The translations under genes and the position numbers were made by a program. From contig CP033051.1 of NCBI GenBank assembly GCA_003667865.1, forward strand, positions 2,506,501 through 2,570,500: DNA of 64,000 bases, read 5' to 3'. Source of the stretch: Rossellomorea marisflavi. Its GTDB lineage: Bacteria > Bacillota > Bacilli > Bacillales > Bacillaceae_B. Positions within the stretch are counted from its first letter, which is position 1. Every line of letters begins with the position of its first letter. Of the stretch, positions 25,575 through 34,472 are shown in pieces. The notes below the pieces were generated by a model. That model made no database searches. It was not told where the DNA came from and saw only the letters and a list, made by a program, of their open reading frames with translations.

Positions 25575-26189
25575 ATGTTTAAGAAGATTGCTGCGGATGC
25601 ATTAGGTTTGTCGGATATCGGGAAAATTATTGGTCCATCTGATTATGATAAGACAGATGCTGACGATTATGTAATGCATGAAGATGATGAAAAAATATTC
25701 TTCTTAATTAAAACCAAGTCTGATGAGTATTGCTTTACAAATTTAGCATTAATTCATGTTGATGGTGAGAGTGCAACTTCATCAAAGCGTACACTAAAGA
25801 GATTTCCTTATTCACAGCATAAAATTCGTAATGTATTACTTGAAACAGCTGGTAAAATTGATATGGATGTTGAAATTAAATTTACTTTGGGAGAAATACC
25901 ATTTGACATTGATGTCCATAAGGAACAAATTGAACCACTTAAGGATCTTTATAAAGCCCTACTACGAATTTCTGAGATAACGTATGAGAATGAGAAGATT
26001 CAAGATATGGCAAAAGAGAGTTTAGATAAAGCTGTAACGGTTCTTCATAATGCTAGACAAGTGGACACAGATTTAGCGGCACAATATAAGGAATTAACAG
26101 AGTATGGCTTTGAATGGCTTACATCGATTAAAGAAAAATATCATGAAAAAGATTTTGGTGATATTTTTAGAAAGTATATCAATAATTAA
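25575..26189 (+). CDS. yvbH: bacterial PH-domain protein YvbH
   Basis: A 204-residue soluble protein, the same length as B. subtilis YvbH. The first 125 residues form a bacterial pleckstrin-homology-like beta domain (EKIFFLIKTKSDEYCFTNLALIHVDGESATSSKRTLKRFPYSQHKIRNVLLETAGKIDMDVEIKFTLG). The remaining part is helical (YvbH extension). Function unknown. Ribosome binding site AAAAGGGGAAGG. Single gene with a terminator. Confidence 0.85.
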   Translation: MFKKIAADALGLSDIGKIIGPSDYDKTDADDYVMHEDDEKIFFLIKTKSDEYCFTNLALIHVDGESATSSKRTLKRFPYSQHKIRNVLLETAGKIDMDVEIKFTLGEIPFDIDVHKEQIEPLKDLYKALLRISEITYENEKIQDMAKESLDKAVTVLHNARQVDTDLAAQYKELTEYGFEWLTSIKEKYHEKDFGDIFRKYINN

Positions 26190-26197
26190 AAGGATAT

Positions 26198-26256
26198 AAA
26201 AAAAGAGGCAAACTAATAGGTGAGACATTACCTAAATTAGAATGACCTCTTTTTTA
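26198..26256 (+). terminator. terminator of yvbH
   Basis: AAAAAAGAGG/CCTCTTTTTT arms, with inner CTAATAGGT/ACCTAAATTAG pairing. Confidence 0.85.
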
Positions 26257-26432
26257 TATTCTATTTGCGATTTGTAAAGTAGCTTTATTTGAATTGAAAG
26301 GAATCGCGATAGGGTAGAAGCCTATTCTCCAGGGGAAATAAGTACCTAGAGGGGCAAACTACGGCCTATTTTAAGGACAAATTTTCAAAAAGTAAAATGT
26401 GTTCTGTAACAAACTATATTTCCATGAAGTTG

Positions 26433-26618
26433 TTACTGTGGTGGATCTTCTTTAGGAAAGTCATGGGCTTCTTCGATATTTGTATGTTCTGCATCTCTCA
26501 TATGAACGGAGCCACCTGAAAGGCCCTCGTTGATATAGCGATCGACGTCAAGTGCCGCTTTGCTTTTTCCTTCATAATCTACATCGCTTTTAAATTTTCT
26601 TTTGTGTTCTCGTGTCAT
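26433..26618 (-). CDS. small hydrophilic protein, 61 aa
   Basis: A charged, unstructured-looking protein (MTREHKRKFKSDVDYEGKSKAALDVDRYINEGLSGGSVHMRDAEHTNIEEAHDFPKEDPPQ is the whole chain, here described by its N-terminal MTREHKRKF and C-terminal KEDPPQ). The start at 26618 puts AGGAGG 8 bases upstream; the ATG at 26624 would be only 2 bases away. No family recognised. Lies in a cluster of small genes near yheE. Confidence 0.65.
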   Translation of the reverse strand: MTREHKRKFKSDVDYEGKSKAALDVDRYINEGLSGGSVHMRDAEHTNIEEAHDFPKEDPPQ

Positions 26619-26682
26619 ATCCATCGCCTCCTATTGAGTATTGTGGATAGGATCACGGTTATGTATTCAGAAATTACGGAGT

Positions 26683-26895
26683 TTACTCATATACATGAAA
26701 TAGCATCAACTCATGTATTTGCTTTGTTAGTAATTCCTCTTCATGTACGTCTATTGATGGTTTTTGATTCCACTCAATTTTACCATTCTTATGGTAGATT
26801 CCATTAATCTTTTCACCCTTATAGTAAAAGGATATACTCCAGCCGGGTAACTCTTTATTTGCAAAAAGACTTTTGTATTGGAAATGTTGTATCAT
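26683..26895 (-). CDS. yheE: YheE family protein
   Basis: A 70-residue protein with the YheE (DUF5342) pattern: MIQHFQYKSLFANKELPGWSISFYYKGEKINGIYHKNGKIEW, then a helix. Function unknown. Ribosome binding site AGAGGTGATAGT. As in B. subtilis, it is close to the ATP-grasp (yheC/yheD-type) genes. Confidence 0.8.
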   Translation of the reverse strand: MIQHFQYKSLFANKELPGWSISFYYKGEKINGIYHKNGKIEWNQKPSIDVHEEELLTKQIHELMLFHVYE

Positions 26896-27012
26896 ACTAT
26901 CACCTCTAGTTATATTGTATACGCAATAATCATTTGATAAAAGACTTATGATTTTTACATATTTTTCTCTTTCTATTAATAGGATGTAGTAATTGATAGA
27001 GGGGGAGAAACG

Positions 27013-27411
27013 ATGACTGCATTTTCATTAAAATTACAAAAGTCTATTGCGGATGAATGGACGGCCCATCACTTTTATAAAGAATTATTAGAAAAGACGA
27101 ACAATCCTTTGTACAAAGAATTTATTGAACATAGCAAAAAAGATGAGAAAGAGCATTATGAAATGTTTCAATATCTTCACTATTTGATTTTTGGTAGTTA
27201 TTATCATCACAAAAAAGAAACAGTCTCATTTACGACCTTTAAAGAAGGAATAGTAATGGCATTGAAATCTGAATTAGATGCAGCGGAATTTTACCGTGAC
27301 ATGCTGTTTGAGATTCCTAATAGACAAGCCTATCAACCGGTGTTTATTGCCATGACAGATGAAATGGAACATAGTACTCGATTCTCCACTATCTATAATG
27401 CACTAAAATAA
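27013..27411 (+). CDS. ferritin-like (rubrerythrin-type) protein
   Basis: A 132-residue four-helix protein. Glutamates and histidines are spaced as in di-iron carboxylate proteins: ADEWTAHHFYKELLE (residues 13-27), HSKKDEKEHYEMFQYLH (40-56), ALKSELDAAEFYRDML (77-92), AMTDEMEHSTRFSTIY (113-128). The two ExxH-like helices suggest metal binding, so it may protect against iron or oxidative stress. Ribosome binding site GAGGGGGAGAAACG. Convergent with the ATP-grasp operon. Confidence 0.75.
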   Translation: MTAFSLKLQKSIADEWTAHHFYKELLEKTNNPLYKEFIEHSKKDEKEHYEMFQYLHYLIFGSYYHHKKETVSFTTFKEGIVMALKSELDAAEFYRDMLFEIPNRQAYQPVFIAMTDEMEHSTRFSTIYNALK

Positions 27412-27446
27412 TCTAAAAGGCTGATTTTCTTACTCAGCCTTTTAGA
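27411..27446. terminator. bidirectional terminator
   Basis: ATCTAAAAGGCTGA pairs with TCAGCCTTTTAGAT, with T-rich tails. It overlaps the last codons of the minus-strand ATP-grasp gene that ends at 27434. Confidence 0.85.
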
Positions 27447-28624
27447 TTTTGATTTGATAGGTGTAGAAAGGTTTGAATTAACTGTTTTACTCGTTTTTCT
27501 TCGATCGTTTGTTCGTCAAAACTCATTGGCTTAGAATTCACTTCAAAAAGAACAAATCCACCCTCCACTCTAGGTGCTAAATCAATGGAAAATTCTCCAA
27601 TGTAGCCAAAATCCTTTGATAAAATACGTCCACATTCTTCACTTATAGCTTGAAGGTCTGTGTTCAAACCTTTTGATGAAACTTCATTGATAGAGATTAT
27701 TTTTCCGCCTGCTGGTACATGTGTTGTCACATCTTGACGTTGTGAAAGACGGATACCAACTCCAGTAATCTTATATGTTTCTCCTGAATGCTGTACTAGT
27801 ACTCGGTAATCGAAACGGCTGCCTTTATGAGTTTCACATTCAATGGATTTCTGGATAATCCATTCTCCTTCATCAAACCATGAGGAATAGTTTGAGAGGA
27901 AGCGTTCTATGGAAGAATATTTTTCAATTTTGCGAGTGCTTTTACAGCATATTTTTCCACTGTTATCTAGCTCAATCAAGCGAATCCCTTTTCCTTGAGA
28001 GGAAAGAGAAGGTTTAACGTAGATTTTCTTATGCTGTTGTAGAAAATCAACAAATCTTTCTTTATCCGTAATCTGTTCGGTTTCAGGTAGTAAGGGTAGG
28101 AGCGTTTTACTTTTTTTAAGAACGTTATGAATTTCCCATTTGTGAAAAAAATGAGGATTGAAAAAGGGAGTACCCTTTTCTTTAATATCATTGAAAAATC
28201 TTTGATAAAGGTCACTAGCTTCATCCTGGCGACTTGGAACACGATTGTAGATAAGACTAGGAAGTGGGAAAAAGCACTTCAACCATTTGCCACTTTCCTT
28301 ATTAAAACAGATTCCTTCAACTCCATCTACGTGAACATCATCTGGTGCAAATACAAAGCTGAAGGCTCCCTTCGTTTGAAGGTGTTCTTGTATAGTAGTA
28401 AAAAGTTTGAAATTCCCTTTATATACGCCACTTGCTTTTTTGCTTGCTAAGATTCCTATAAGTGGAATATGGTCAAGACGTTGAGTGGAGTCAAGGATAA
28501 ATTCTGTATCGCTAGCGCCAATTTTTTTTGATAATAAGAATGAATTTCGTCCAAAAGGTACAGTCACAATTGCATTCTCGTTTATATAAAATTGCTTTTT
28601 TGTAGAGTTATAGTACAGCTTCAT
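27434..28624 (-). CDS. YheC/YheD-type ATP-grasp protein 4 (last in operon)
   Basis: A 396-residue ATP-grasp protein of the YheC/YheD group, described as endospore coat-associated. Visible blocks: LPSLIYNRVPSRQDEA (N-terminal domain motif), LLPETEQITDKERFVDFL, KIYVKPSLSSQGKGIRLIEL (ATP-binding loop), FDYRVLVQHSGETY, and the Mg-binding FGYIGEFSIDLAPR...FEVNSKPMSFDE. ATP-grasp enzymes join a carboxylate to an amine using ATP; the substrate here is unknown. Start overlaps the previous gene by 4 bases (ATGA). Confidence 0.82.
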   Translation of the reverse strand: MKLYYNSTKKQFYINENAIVTVPFGRNSFLLSKKIGASDTEFILDSTQRLDHIPLIGILASKKASGVYKGNFKLFTTIQEHLQTKGAFSFVFAPDDVHVDGVEGICFNKESGKWLKCFFPLPSLIYNRVPSRQDEASDLYQRFFNDIKEKGTPFFNPHFFHKWEIHNVLKKSKTLLPLLPETEQITDKERFVDFLQQHKKIYVKPSLSSQGKGIRLIELDNSGKICCKSTRKIEKYSSIERFLSNYSSWFDEGEWIIQKSIECETHKGSRFDYRVLVQHSGETYKITGVGIRLSQRQDVTTHVPAGGKIISINEVSSKGLNTDLQAISEECGRILSKDFGYIGEFSIDLAPRVEGGFVLFEVNSKPMSFDEQTIEEKRVKQLIQTFLHLSNQNLKG

Positions 28625-29994
28625 CGAACTAGCCCCTTATCCTCTTCCGCAATCATCTTAGTAAGGTAGATTCCAAAGGACAATGACAGTTTCCTAGTTA
28701 AATAATCAAATGAACGAAGTTGAGGATTCGAGAAAATGGATCGTCCAGGTTTGGAGTTCGCTTCGAACATCCAAACAGATCCAGCGTGATCAATGCCGAG
28801 GTCAAACCCAATTTCACCAATATACCCTTCCATATTTCGTTCAATAGATTGCGATAAATCTAGGGCTGCTGATTTTAATGCCTCTTCGTATTGTTTTCTT
28901 TCAGTAGGATCCTCAAATAATTCAGTTAGACTTTTTACTTCTCCACCACTTTTTACATGGGTTGTAACACTGCCGTTTCCTGCAATCTTTGCTGCTATTG
29001 CACTTACTTGCCATTCGCCATCTTCATTTTTGTTTGTATGCACACGAAAATCTATGGGCCTTTGGTCAACAGAAAGTAAAGAGATTCCTTGCTGTAAAAT
29101 CATTCGATCTAATTTTCCATTTTTAAAAAGTGTATTTACTAATAATTCAAGGGTCGGGAATCTCAATAATCTATTTTGGTCTTCGGAATCCCTGAAGCGA
29201 CAATAATAGGAATCCGTTGTGCGATTGTAGGTAATACGATGAATCCCATTCCCAAGGCTTCCGTTCTTAGGCTTTATATATAGATAACCATGCGTTGCAA
29301 TCATTCGTTCTAGTTGTTCAAAAGATTGAAATGCATGTGTTTCTGGAAGATAGGGATGTGCAAGCTCATCAGATTCAAGTCGTTCAAAAACATCTAACTT
29401 ATTAAAAAATCCAGGATTATACCAAGGTATTCCATATTCCTTTTGTAGTTTTTCTTTTATTGATTGATAGGTTTTTCGTTTTTCACTTCTTCGATTTGGG
29501 AGCCGATCATAAATAACATTTGGCAAAGGTACAATCCTTCGTTCCCATTTTTGTTTGGTGTAGAATAAACCTTCAACTGTTCCACTCTCCCAATCAATAT
29601 CCTTTTCACCAAATACAAAAGAAATGACGCCTAAAGATGACTGTACGGAAAGTAGCTTAGAAAAGAAATGAGATCGTTCACCAATTGGTTTTACCTGAAA
29701 AGGTGAGAAGCCTGATGTGAATATGCCAATCAGTGGACCTAAAAAAAGCTGTTCATCGAGTGTAAATACAAACAACTTTTCAATATCTTTTGGGATTAAG
29801 AGTTCATCTGCTAAAGAAGAGCTTATCGAAATAATATTTCTCCCATTAGGATGTGGTTTGCATTTTGCATGACACTGCTTTGACCCTAAAATGACCGTTT
29901 GTATGGAGTAAAGCATGCCTTCTTTCAAAGAAGGAGGCAAGTAGATAATCGGTTCCTGGTGTTCAAACGTTTCAACCTTTAGAGGTTTAATCAT
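28621..29994 (-). CDS. YheC/YheD-type ATP-grasp protein 3
   Basis: A 457-residue ATP-grasp protein, in size close to B. subtilis YheD. It has an extra N-terminal region (about 90 residues, LKVETFEHQEPIIYLPPSLKE...) shared with ATP-grasp protein 1, then PNVIYDRLPNRRSEKRKTY, YLPETHAFQSFEQLERMI, LYIKPKNGSLGNGIHRITY, DFRVHTNKNEDGEWQVSAIAAK, THVKSGGEVKSL and YIGEIGFDLGIDHAGSVWMFEANSKPGRS. Overlaps both neighbours by 4 bases. Confidence 0.82.
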   Translation of the reverse strand: MIKPLKVETFEHQEPIIYLPPSLKEGMLYSIQTVILGSKQCHAKCKPHPNGRNIISISSSLADELLIPKDIEKLFVFTLDEQLFLGPLIGIFTSGFSPFQVKPIGERSHFFSKLLSVQSSLGVISFVFGEKDIDWESGTVEGLFYTKQKWERRIVPLPNVIYDRLPNRRSEKRKTYQSIKEKLQKEYGIPWYNPGFFNKLDVFERLESDELAHPYLPETHAFQSFEQLERMIATHGYLYIKPKNGSLGNGIHRITYNRTTDSYYCRFRDSEDQNRLLRFPTLELLVNTLFKNGKLDRMILQQGISLLSVDQRPIDFRVHTNKNEDGEWQVSAIAAKIAGNGSVTTHVKSGGEVKSLTELFEDPTERKQYEEALKSAALDLSQSIERNMEGYIGEIGFDLGIDHAGSVWMFEANSKPGRSIFSNPQLRSFDYLTRKLSLSFGIYLTKMIAEEDKGLVR

Positions 29995-31097
29995 TTAGAA
30001 TCCCTCCTTGAAGCTGTTGGTAGTGAGAAAGATTGTAGATAATGGACATATTTTAACGGTGCAGCATATAGCTCATCCAGTTTCGTCGGATTGAGTATTT
30101 GTACCATTTTTCTTCCCGGTTTTGAGTTCATATCTAAAATCCATATTGAATCATTTTGATCCATAATGATGTCGAGTCCCATTTCAAATAATGGAGCAAA
30201 GGAAGATTCTAATGCGGTTGGAAGATGATTGAAAATATTCCGTAGTTGATGCTCAAGCTGATTCCATGGTAGATGACGATGTCTCTTCTTCCACTCTTCA
30301 TAGTTGTGTAGACTAGCACCTGCACTAATGTTCGTTAAAATGCCTTGTTTATCCCCTTCTCGTATCCCTTTTTGAATGACAATCCACTTTCCGTTTTCAT
30401 CTTTTTGCAGAAAAGCACGAAGGTCAAATGGTTTCTCATCAGAGGTGAGATTTTTCAAACGTTTTTGAGCGATAAACGTCTGTGATTGTAATAGGTGATC
30501 AATAAAGGAAATAAAGGTTTCATAGTCATGAAATTCAGATTGTATGAGTCTTTTTTTCTTGGTTGTTTTAACTGTTATCGTGTTAGATGAGGAGTCTAAT
30601 AGAATATTATAGACAGAAAAACCATGAGCACCATCAAACGGCTTTAATATGATATCAAGATGTTCATTTAAGATAGACAATGCATGTTTTCCGTTTTCAA
30701 CTAGATGTGTTTCAACAATAAAAGAAGAGAGCCTTGGGTGGTCTTTTAAAGTATTGTAAATCCTCCATTTGTTTGGCAATCCGTATCCTAGGAATTCAAT
30801 ATTCCGCTTGTTCTTTAACTGCTGAACAATTTTCTTTGCTTCAAGAGATACAGAATCTTTTCTATAAAATGTACGATCATAAATGTAAGTAGGAAGTGGG
30901 AAGGTGTCTTTTTCCCATTGCTCTGATGTTGGATTAAAATGAAAACCAACAACGGTATCATGAAATAAATCAATAGAAATCGGTGAAAACATACAGACAT
31001 CAAGAGCATAGATGCTTCCTCTTCTTGCAATTTCATCATGATAGGATTTCTCCGTTTCAGGGGTTAAGGTCATAATACCTAGTGTCTGATTCATCAT
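29991..31097 (-). CDS. YheC/YheD-type ATP-grasp protein 2
   Basis: A 368-residue ATP-grasp protein, in size close to B. subtilis YheC. Key blocks: LPTYIYDRTFYRKDSVSLEA, FIVETHLVENGKHALSIL, DIILKPFDGAHGFSVYNILL, FDLRAFLQKDENGKWIVIQKGIR, GASLHNYEEWKK and FEMGLDIIMDQNDSIWILDMNSKPGRKM. The N-terminal extension present in proteins 1 and 3 is missing. ATGA overlaps on both sides show translational coupling. Confidence 0.82.
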   Translation of the reverse strand: MMNQTLGIMTLTPETEKSYHDEIARRGSIYALDVCMFSPISIDLFHDTVVGFHFNPTSEQWEKDTFPLPTYIYDRTFYRKDSVSLEAKKIVQQLKNKRNIEFLGYGLPNKWRIYNTLKDHPRLSSFIVETHLVENGKHALSILNEHLDIILKPFDGAHGFSVYNILLDSSSNTITVKTTKKKRLIQSEFHDYETFISFIDHLLQSQTFIAQKRLKNLTSDEKPFDLRAFLQKDENGKWIVIQKGIREGDKQGILTNISAGASLHNYEEWKKRHRHLPWNQLEHQLRNIFNHLPTALESSFAPLFEMGLDIIMDQNDSIWILDMNSKPGRKMVQILNPTKLDELYAAPLKYVHYLQSFSLPTASRRDSK

Positions 31098-32443
31098 TCT
31101 TTGCCCCTTTCAACCCAATTTTGATAAAAAAAGCGAATTAAAGCTTTTACTGAAGGACGTATTGCTGTTTTAGATAAATAGTTCTGTTTTGAAGGTTTTG
31201 AATTCACTTCAATAATCCAAGGTTTTCCGTTTATATCAACTCCGATGTCAATACCAAGCTCTGCAAAGCCTCCAGAATATGAAGTGGATATTTCACTACA
31301 AGTAAGTGCAGCTAATTTCCTCATATCGTTCATAATTTGTTTTGCCTCATGTTCAGAAAACAAGTGAGAAAGAACCGATAATGGTTTTTTCATTTCTCCT
31401 CCTTGATCAACGTTAGATACAAATTGGTTGTTTGCTGCCACTCTTGCTACAATAGAGGAAATGGACCAGTCTTCTTTACTAAGGTGACATAAAAAACGAA
31501 AATCAAGTTTTTTTCCGTCAAAATCAACCAATGGAATGGTCTCTTGTACAATGTAATCTCTTGTTTTACACCAAGCATGGATCTGTTTTTCTAGTTCTTT
31601 ATAGTTTTGATATGTGTACTGAGGTTTTTTCGAAAAGGAATTTTGTTGTAGGTGGAATGTTTGATCTTCCTGAATAAATACTCGAATCAATCGTCTTCCT
31701 TGGCTTCCGTGATCGTACTTAATAAACAAATCATTATGTTCTTGAAGCATTTCTTCTAACAATTGAAGGCCAAATGAAGTATCTGGTAAATGATTTTTTA
31801 ATGAAGGATGCTCCTTTAACACTTGATATATATCATACTTGGATAAGAAGGATTCATTATAGATTGAGCTTCCTTGCTCCTTCCAAGATAGGCAAGCATT
31901 TTTAAAGTGCTGGGATCCTTCAATTTTTCTAGAATGAATACGGTTATATATGAAGTTTGGTGCTGGGATTGGTTGTAGTACCCAATTGTTTTTTTCTTCG
32001 TTATATACAAAGGCAGATGTTTCACCCTTTAAAAAGGAAGCTACTGGCATAATGGAGAACAATCCTCCATGCTTCCGACAGAAAGTAGCCATCTCATAAC
32101 TAAAAGGAAGATAAGCATTCAACTTCAAATCAGTGCCTTCTGGAATATTCATAATCATTGTAATGATTGGGCCAATGTGAATCTTTTGGTTGATCTCATC
32201 GTATAAAAAAAGAAAATACTCTTTCAAATCCATTAAGACGTCATCATGCCATTCCAGTATAATGTCGAATTCATCATCATAGAGAGGTTGTATCTTTAGT
32301 TTTCTTTCATTTGCACCTATTTTTACAATTAGATTATCTTTAGAATTCTTTACAATATGTTGATAAAGATCCTTTCGGAGATACAATATTTGTTCTTCTT
32401 TACTTGAAAGTGGTTTGACATAACAATTACAAATTAGAAGCAT
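31094..32443 (-). CDS. YheC/YheD-type ATP-grasp protein 1 (first in operon)
   Basis: A 449-residue ATP-grasp protein with the long N-terminal domain (about residues 1-95) and the group blocks PNFIYNRIHSRKIEG, HLPDTSFGLQLLEEML, DLFIKYDHGSQGRRLIRVFI, LDFRFLCHLSKEDWSISSIVARVA, VDQGGEMKKPLSVL and FAELGIDIGVDINGKPWIIEVNSKPS. It opens a four-gene operon. Start ATG at 32443 follows 'atgagggattgcc', a weak ribosome binding site. A sporulation-type promoter lies upstream at 32515-32543. Confidence 0.82.
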   Translation of the reverse strand: MLLICNCYVKPLSSKEEQILYLRKDLYQHIVKNSKDNLIVKIGANERKLKIQPLYDDEFDIILEWHDDVLMDLKEYFLFLYDEINQKIHIGPIITMIMNIPEGTDLKLNAYLPFSYEMATFCRKHGGLFSIMPVASFLKGETSAFVYNEEKNNWVLQPIPAPNFIYNRIHSRKIEGSQHFKNACLSWKEQGSSIYNESFLSKYDIYQVLKEHPSLKNHLPDTSFGLQLLEEMLQEHNDLFIKYDHGSQGRRLIRVFIQEDQTFHLQQNSFSKKPQYTYQNYKELEKQIHAWCKTRDYIVQETIPLVDFDGKKLDFRFLCHLSKEDWSISSIVARVAANNQFVSNVDQGGEMKKPLSVLSHLFSEHEAKQIMNDMRKLAALTCSEISTSYSGGFAELGIDIGVDINGKPWIIEVNSKPSKQNYLSKTAIRPSVKALIRFFYQNWVERGKE

Positions 32444-32514
32444 GGCAATCCCTCATTTGCACAACCTAAATAAATATCTTTATAATATTTAATTGGGCTA
32501 TTGTTGATATAGGC

Positions 32515-32543
32515 ATTGTATGTAAAACAATAAAAAGATGTTC
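32515..32543 (-). promoter_or_regulatory. sporulation-type (sigma-E/sigma-K-like) promoter of the ATP-grasp operon
   Basis: Minus strand: -10 CATACAAT (32515-32522) matches sigma-E CATACANT exactly, and also fits sigma-K CATANNNTD. The -35 GAACATC (32537-32543; 14-base spacer) matches the sigma-E form at 5 of 7 positions and contains the AC of sigma-K. Mother-cell expression would suit coat-associated proteins. Confidence 0.55.
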
Positions 32544-32571
32544 ACAGGCTGAAAACAAAGGAAGTGATGTT

Positions 32572-33711
32572 ATGCAAGAAGCACTATTATTAATTCTTTT
32601 TATGATTATTATTGGAGCTGCAATAGGTGGGGTCACGAACTCCTTAGCAATTAAGATGCTGTTTCGACCATATAGAGCGTATTACATTGGAAAATGGAAA
32701 GTACCTTTTACCCCAGGGTTAATTCCGAAAAGAAGGGGAGAACTTGCCAATCAGTTAGGGAATATGGTAGTTGACCACCTTTTAACAGCAGACAGTTTAC
32801 AAAAAAAATTACTGAATGATGAGTTTCAATCAGAAGTGATAACGTGGGCACAAGATGGTACGAAGCCATTATTCCGCTCAGAAGAATCAATTGAAGAATG
32901 GTTAAGCAAGCTTCAGATCCCGTTATCAACAGCCTTTATTCATAAACATTTAGACATATGGATAGAAGGGAAAGTGCTAGAAACAAAAGAGCGATATAAA
33001 GAAAAGTCATTTCATGATGTCATCCCAAGTGACTTGCAGGAGAAAATAGATCAACAAATCCCAGTGGTTGTTCAGTGGATTACAGATAAAGCAGAAGATT
33101 ATTTTGCTAGTGAAGAAGGACGTACAAAAATTAAGATTATGATTGATGATTTTCTGAAGAATCGTGGAACTCTCGGAAACCTTTTAGGTATGTTCTTGGG
33201 GAATCAATCCATTGTAGATAAGGTCCAACCAGAATTAATTAAGTTTCTTAAGCATGATGGAACAAAGGAAATACTACAAAAGCTGATTCAAAAAGAATGG
33301 ACAAAGCTTAAAGAAAGAAAGGTAGAAGAGCTTTTTGATTATATTTCAGAAGAAAAGATGATTAACACGATTCAAAATGTTGCTAAACAAGCACTTGATG
33401 TCCCAGAATTGCTTTCAAAATCACTAAGCGATGTTATTGGTCGATATGAGGTTTATGTAACCGAGGTGTTATTACCTTCGTGGATTCATAAAGGGACAGT
33501 ACTTTTGTCAAAGCAAATCGAAAACATTATGAAAAAGCTTCACTTGAAAGAAATTGTTCGAGACCAGGTAGAATCCTTTTCAATTGACCGTGTTGAAAAA
33601 ATGGTGCTTGATATTTCGCGGAGAGAATTTAAAATGATTACGTACCTTGGTGCCTTGCTTGGCGGAATCATCGGGCTCGTTCAAGGTGCCGTCATCCTAT
33701 TCATGGGGTAA
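32572..33711 (+). CDS. yheB: DUF445 family membrane protein YheB
   Basis: A 379-residue protein with membrane helices at both ends (about residues 2-25 and 355-377) and a long helical middle. The N-terminal block GAAIGGVTNSLAIKMLFRPYRAYYIGKWKVPFTPGLIPKRRGELANQLG is the DUF445 hallmark. Length is close to B. subtilis YheB. Function unknown. Ribosome binding site GGAAGTGATGTT. Followed by yheA, as in B. subtilis. Confidence 0.9.
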   Translation: MQEALLLILFMIIIGAAIGGVTNSLAIKMLFRPYRAYYIGKWKVPFTPGLIPKRRGELANQLGNMVVDHLLTADSLQKKLLNDEFQSEVITWAQDGTKPLFRSEESIEEWLSKLQIPLSTAFIHKHLDIWIEGKVLETKERYKEKSFHDVIPSDLQEKIDQQIPVVVQWITDKAEDYFASEEGRTKIKIMIDDFLKNRGTLGNLLGMFLGNQSIVDKVQPELIKFLKHDGTKEILQKLIQKEWTKLKERKVEELFDYISEEKMINTIQNVAKQALDVPELLSKSLSDVIGRYEVYVTEVLLPSWIHKGTVLLSKQIENIMKKLHLKEIVRDQVESFSIDRVEKMVLDISRREFKMITYLGALLGGIIGLVQGAVILFMG

Positions 33712-33801
33712 GAATTCCCCGAATTAAGGGAACATCCTAGAATTCCCATACATAGTTTGTTATAGTGGGGGAGTGTCAAGTACATTTAGGAGGTTTCTAT
33801 T

Positions 33802-34152
33802 TTGGGAGTAAACTTATACGATTACGCAAACGAGTTAGAAAAAGCATTACGTGAGAGCGATGAATTTCTTGAATTAAAGAAAGTCTACGATGAAGTAAAT
33901 GCAGATGAATCAGCAAAGAAAATGTTCGATAACTTTAGAAACATTCAAGTGACTTTACAGCAAAAACAAATGAATGGTGAACAAATTACACAAGAAGAAG
34001 TAGAACAAGCTCAAAAAACAGCTCAACTTGTTCAACAGCACGCAACCATCTCAAAGCTTATGGAAGCAGAACAACGCATGAGCATGGTCATTAATGAACT
34101 GAACAAAGTCATTATGAAGCCATTAGAAGAGCTATATGGTTCTATGCAATAA
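33802..34152 (+). CDS. yheA: YlbF/YmcA family protein YheA
   Basis: A 116-residue all-helical protein related to YlbF and YmcA, the RNase Y-associated proteins. It contains YDEVNADESAKKMFDNFRNIQVTLQQKQMNGEQITQEEVEQAQKTAQLVQQH. Very similar in length and wording to B. subtilis YheA; its precise role is unknown. TTG start after TTAGGAGGTTTCTATT. Downstream of yheB, 90 bases apart, probably co-transcribed. Confidence 0.9.
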   Translation: MGVNLYDYANELEKALRESDEFLELKKVYDEVNADESAKKMFDNFRNIQVTLQQKQMNGEQITQEEVEQAQKTAQLVQQHATISKLMEAEQRMSMVINELNKVIMKPLEELYGSMQ

Positions 34153-34170
34153 TACTTAGAAGTACAAGCA

Positions 34171-34273
34171 AAGAGTGGATGTCTCAAAAGAACCATCATG
34201 GAACCTTTGATACTTAGTGTTTAAGTATCTTTCTGGGATTGTGATGCAACTTTGGGGCATCCTCTTTTGTTTT
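34171..34273 (+). terminator. terminator of yheBA
   Basis: AAGAGTGGATGTCTCAAAAG pairs imperfectly with CTTTGGGGCATCCTCTTTT, with an inner GATACTT/AAGTATC stem and a T-rich tail. It fills the first part of the 320-base gap before yhaX. Confidence 0.7.
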
Positions 34274-34402
34274 TGTTTAGATATTTTGAGTGCAATTTAC
34301 TCACTTAACTAGAAATATTCCCTCTAAATGATACATACTTTAACCACTTAAAACGGCAAATATAGAGTCGTAGTAATTATCCCTGCGTATCCTTAATCCT
34401 TG

Positions 34403-34431
34403 TCATATTTGTACAATTCCTCTCATAAGAG
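34403..34431 (+). promoter_or_regulatory. candidate sigma-E-type promoter of yhaX
   Basis: -35 TCATATT (34403-34409), 14-base spacer, -10 CATAAGAG (34424-34431; 5 of 8 to CATACANT). The -35 and spacing are good and the -10 is poor. From memory, B. subtilis yhaX belongs to the sigma-E regulon, which supports the call. Confidence 0.35.
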
Positions 34432-34472
34432 TATACAAACGGGTATGACAACTATTAGGGGGGAACACACCA

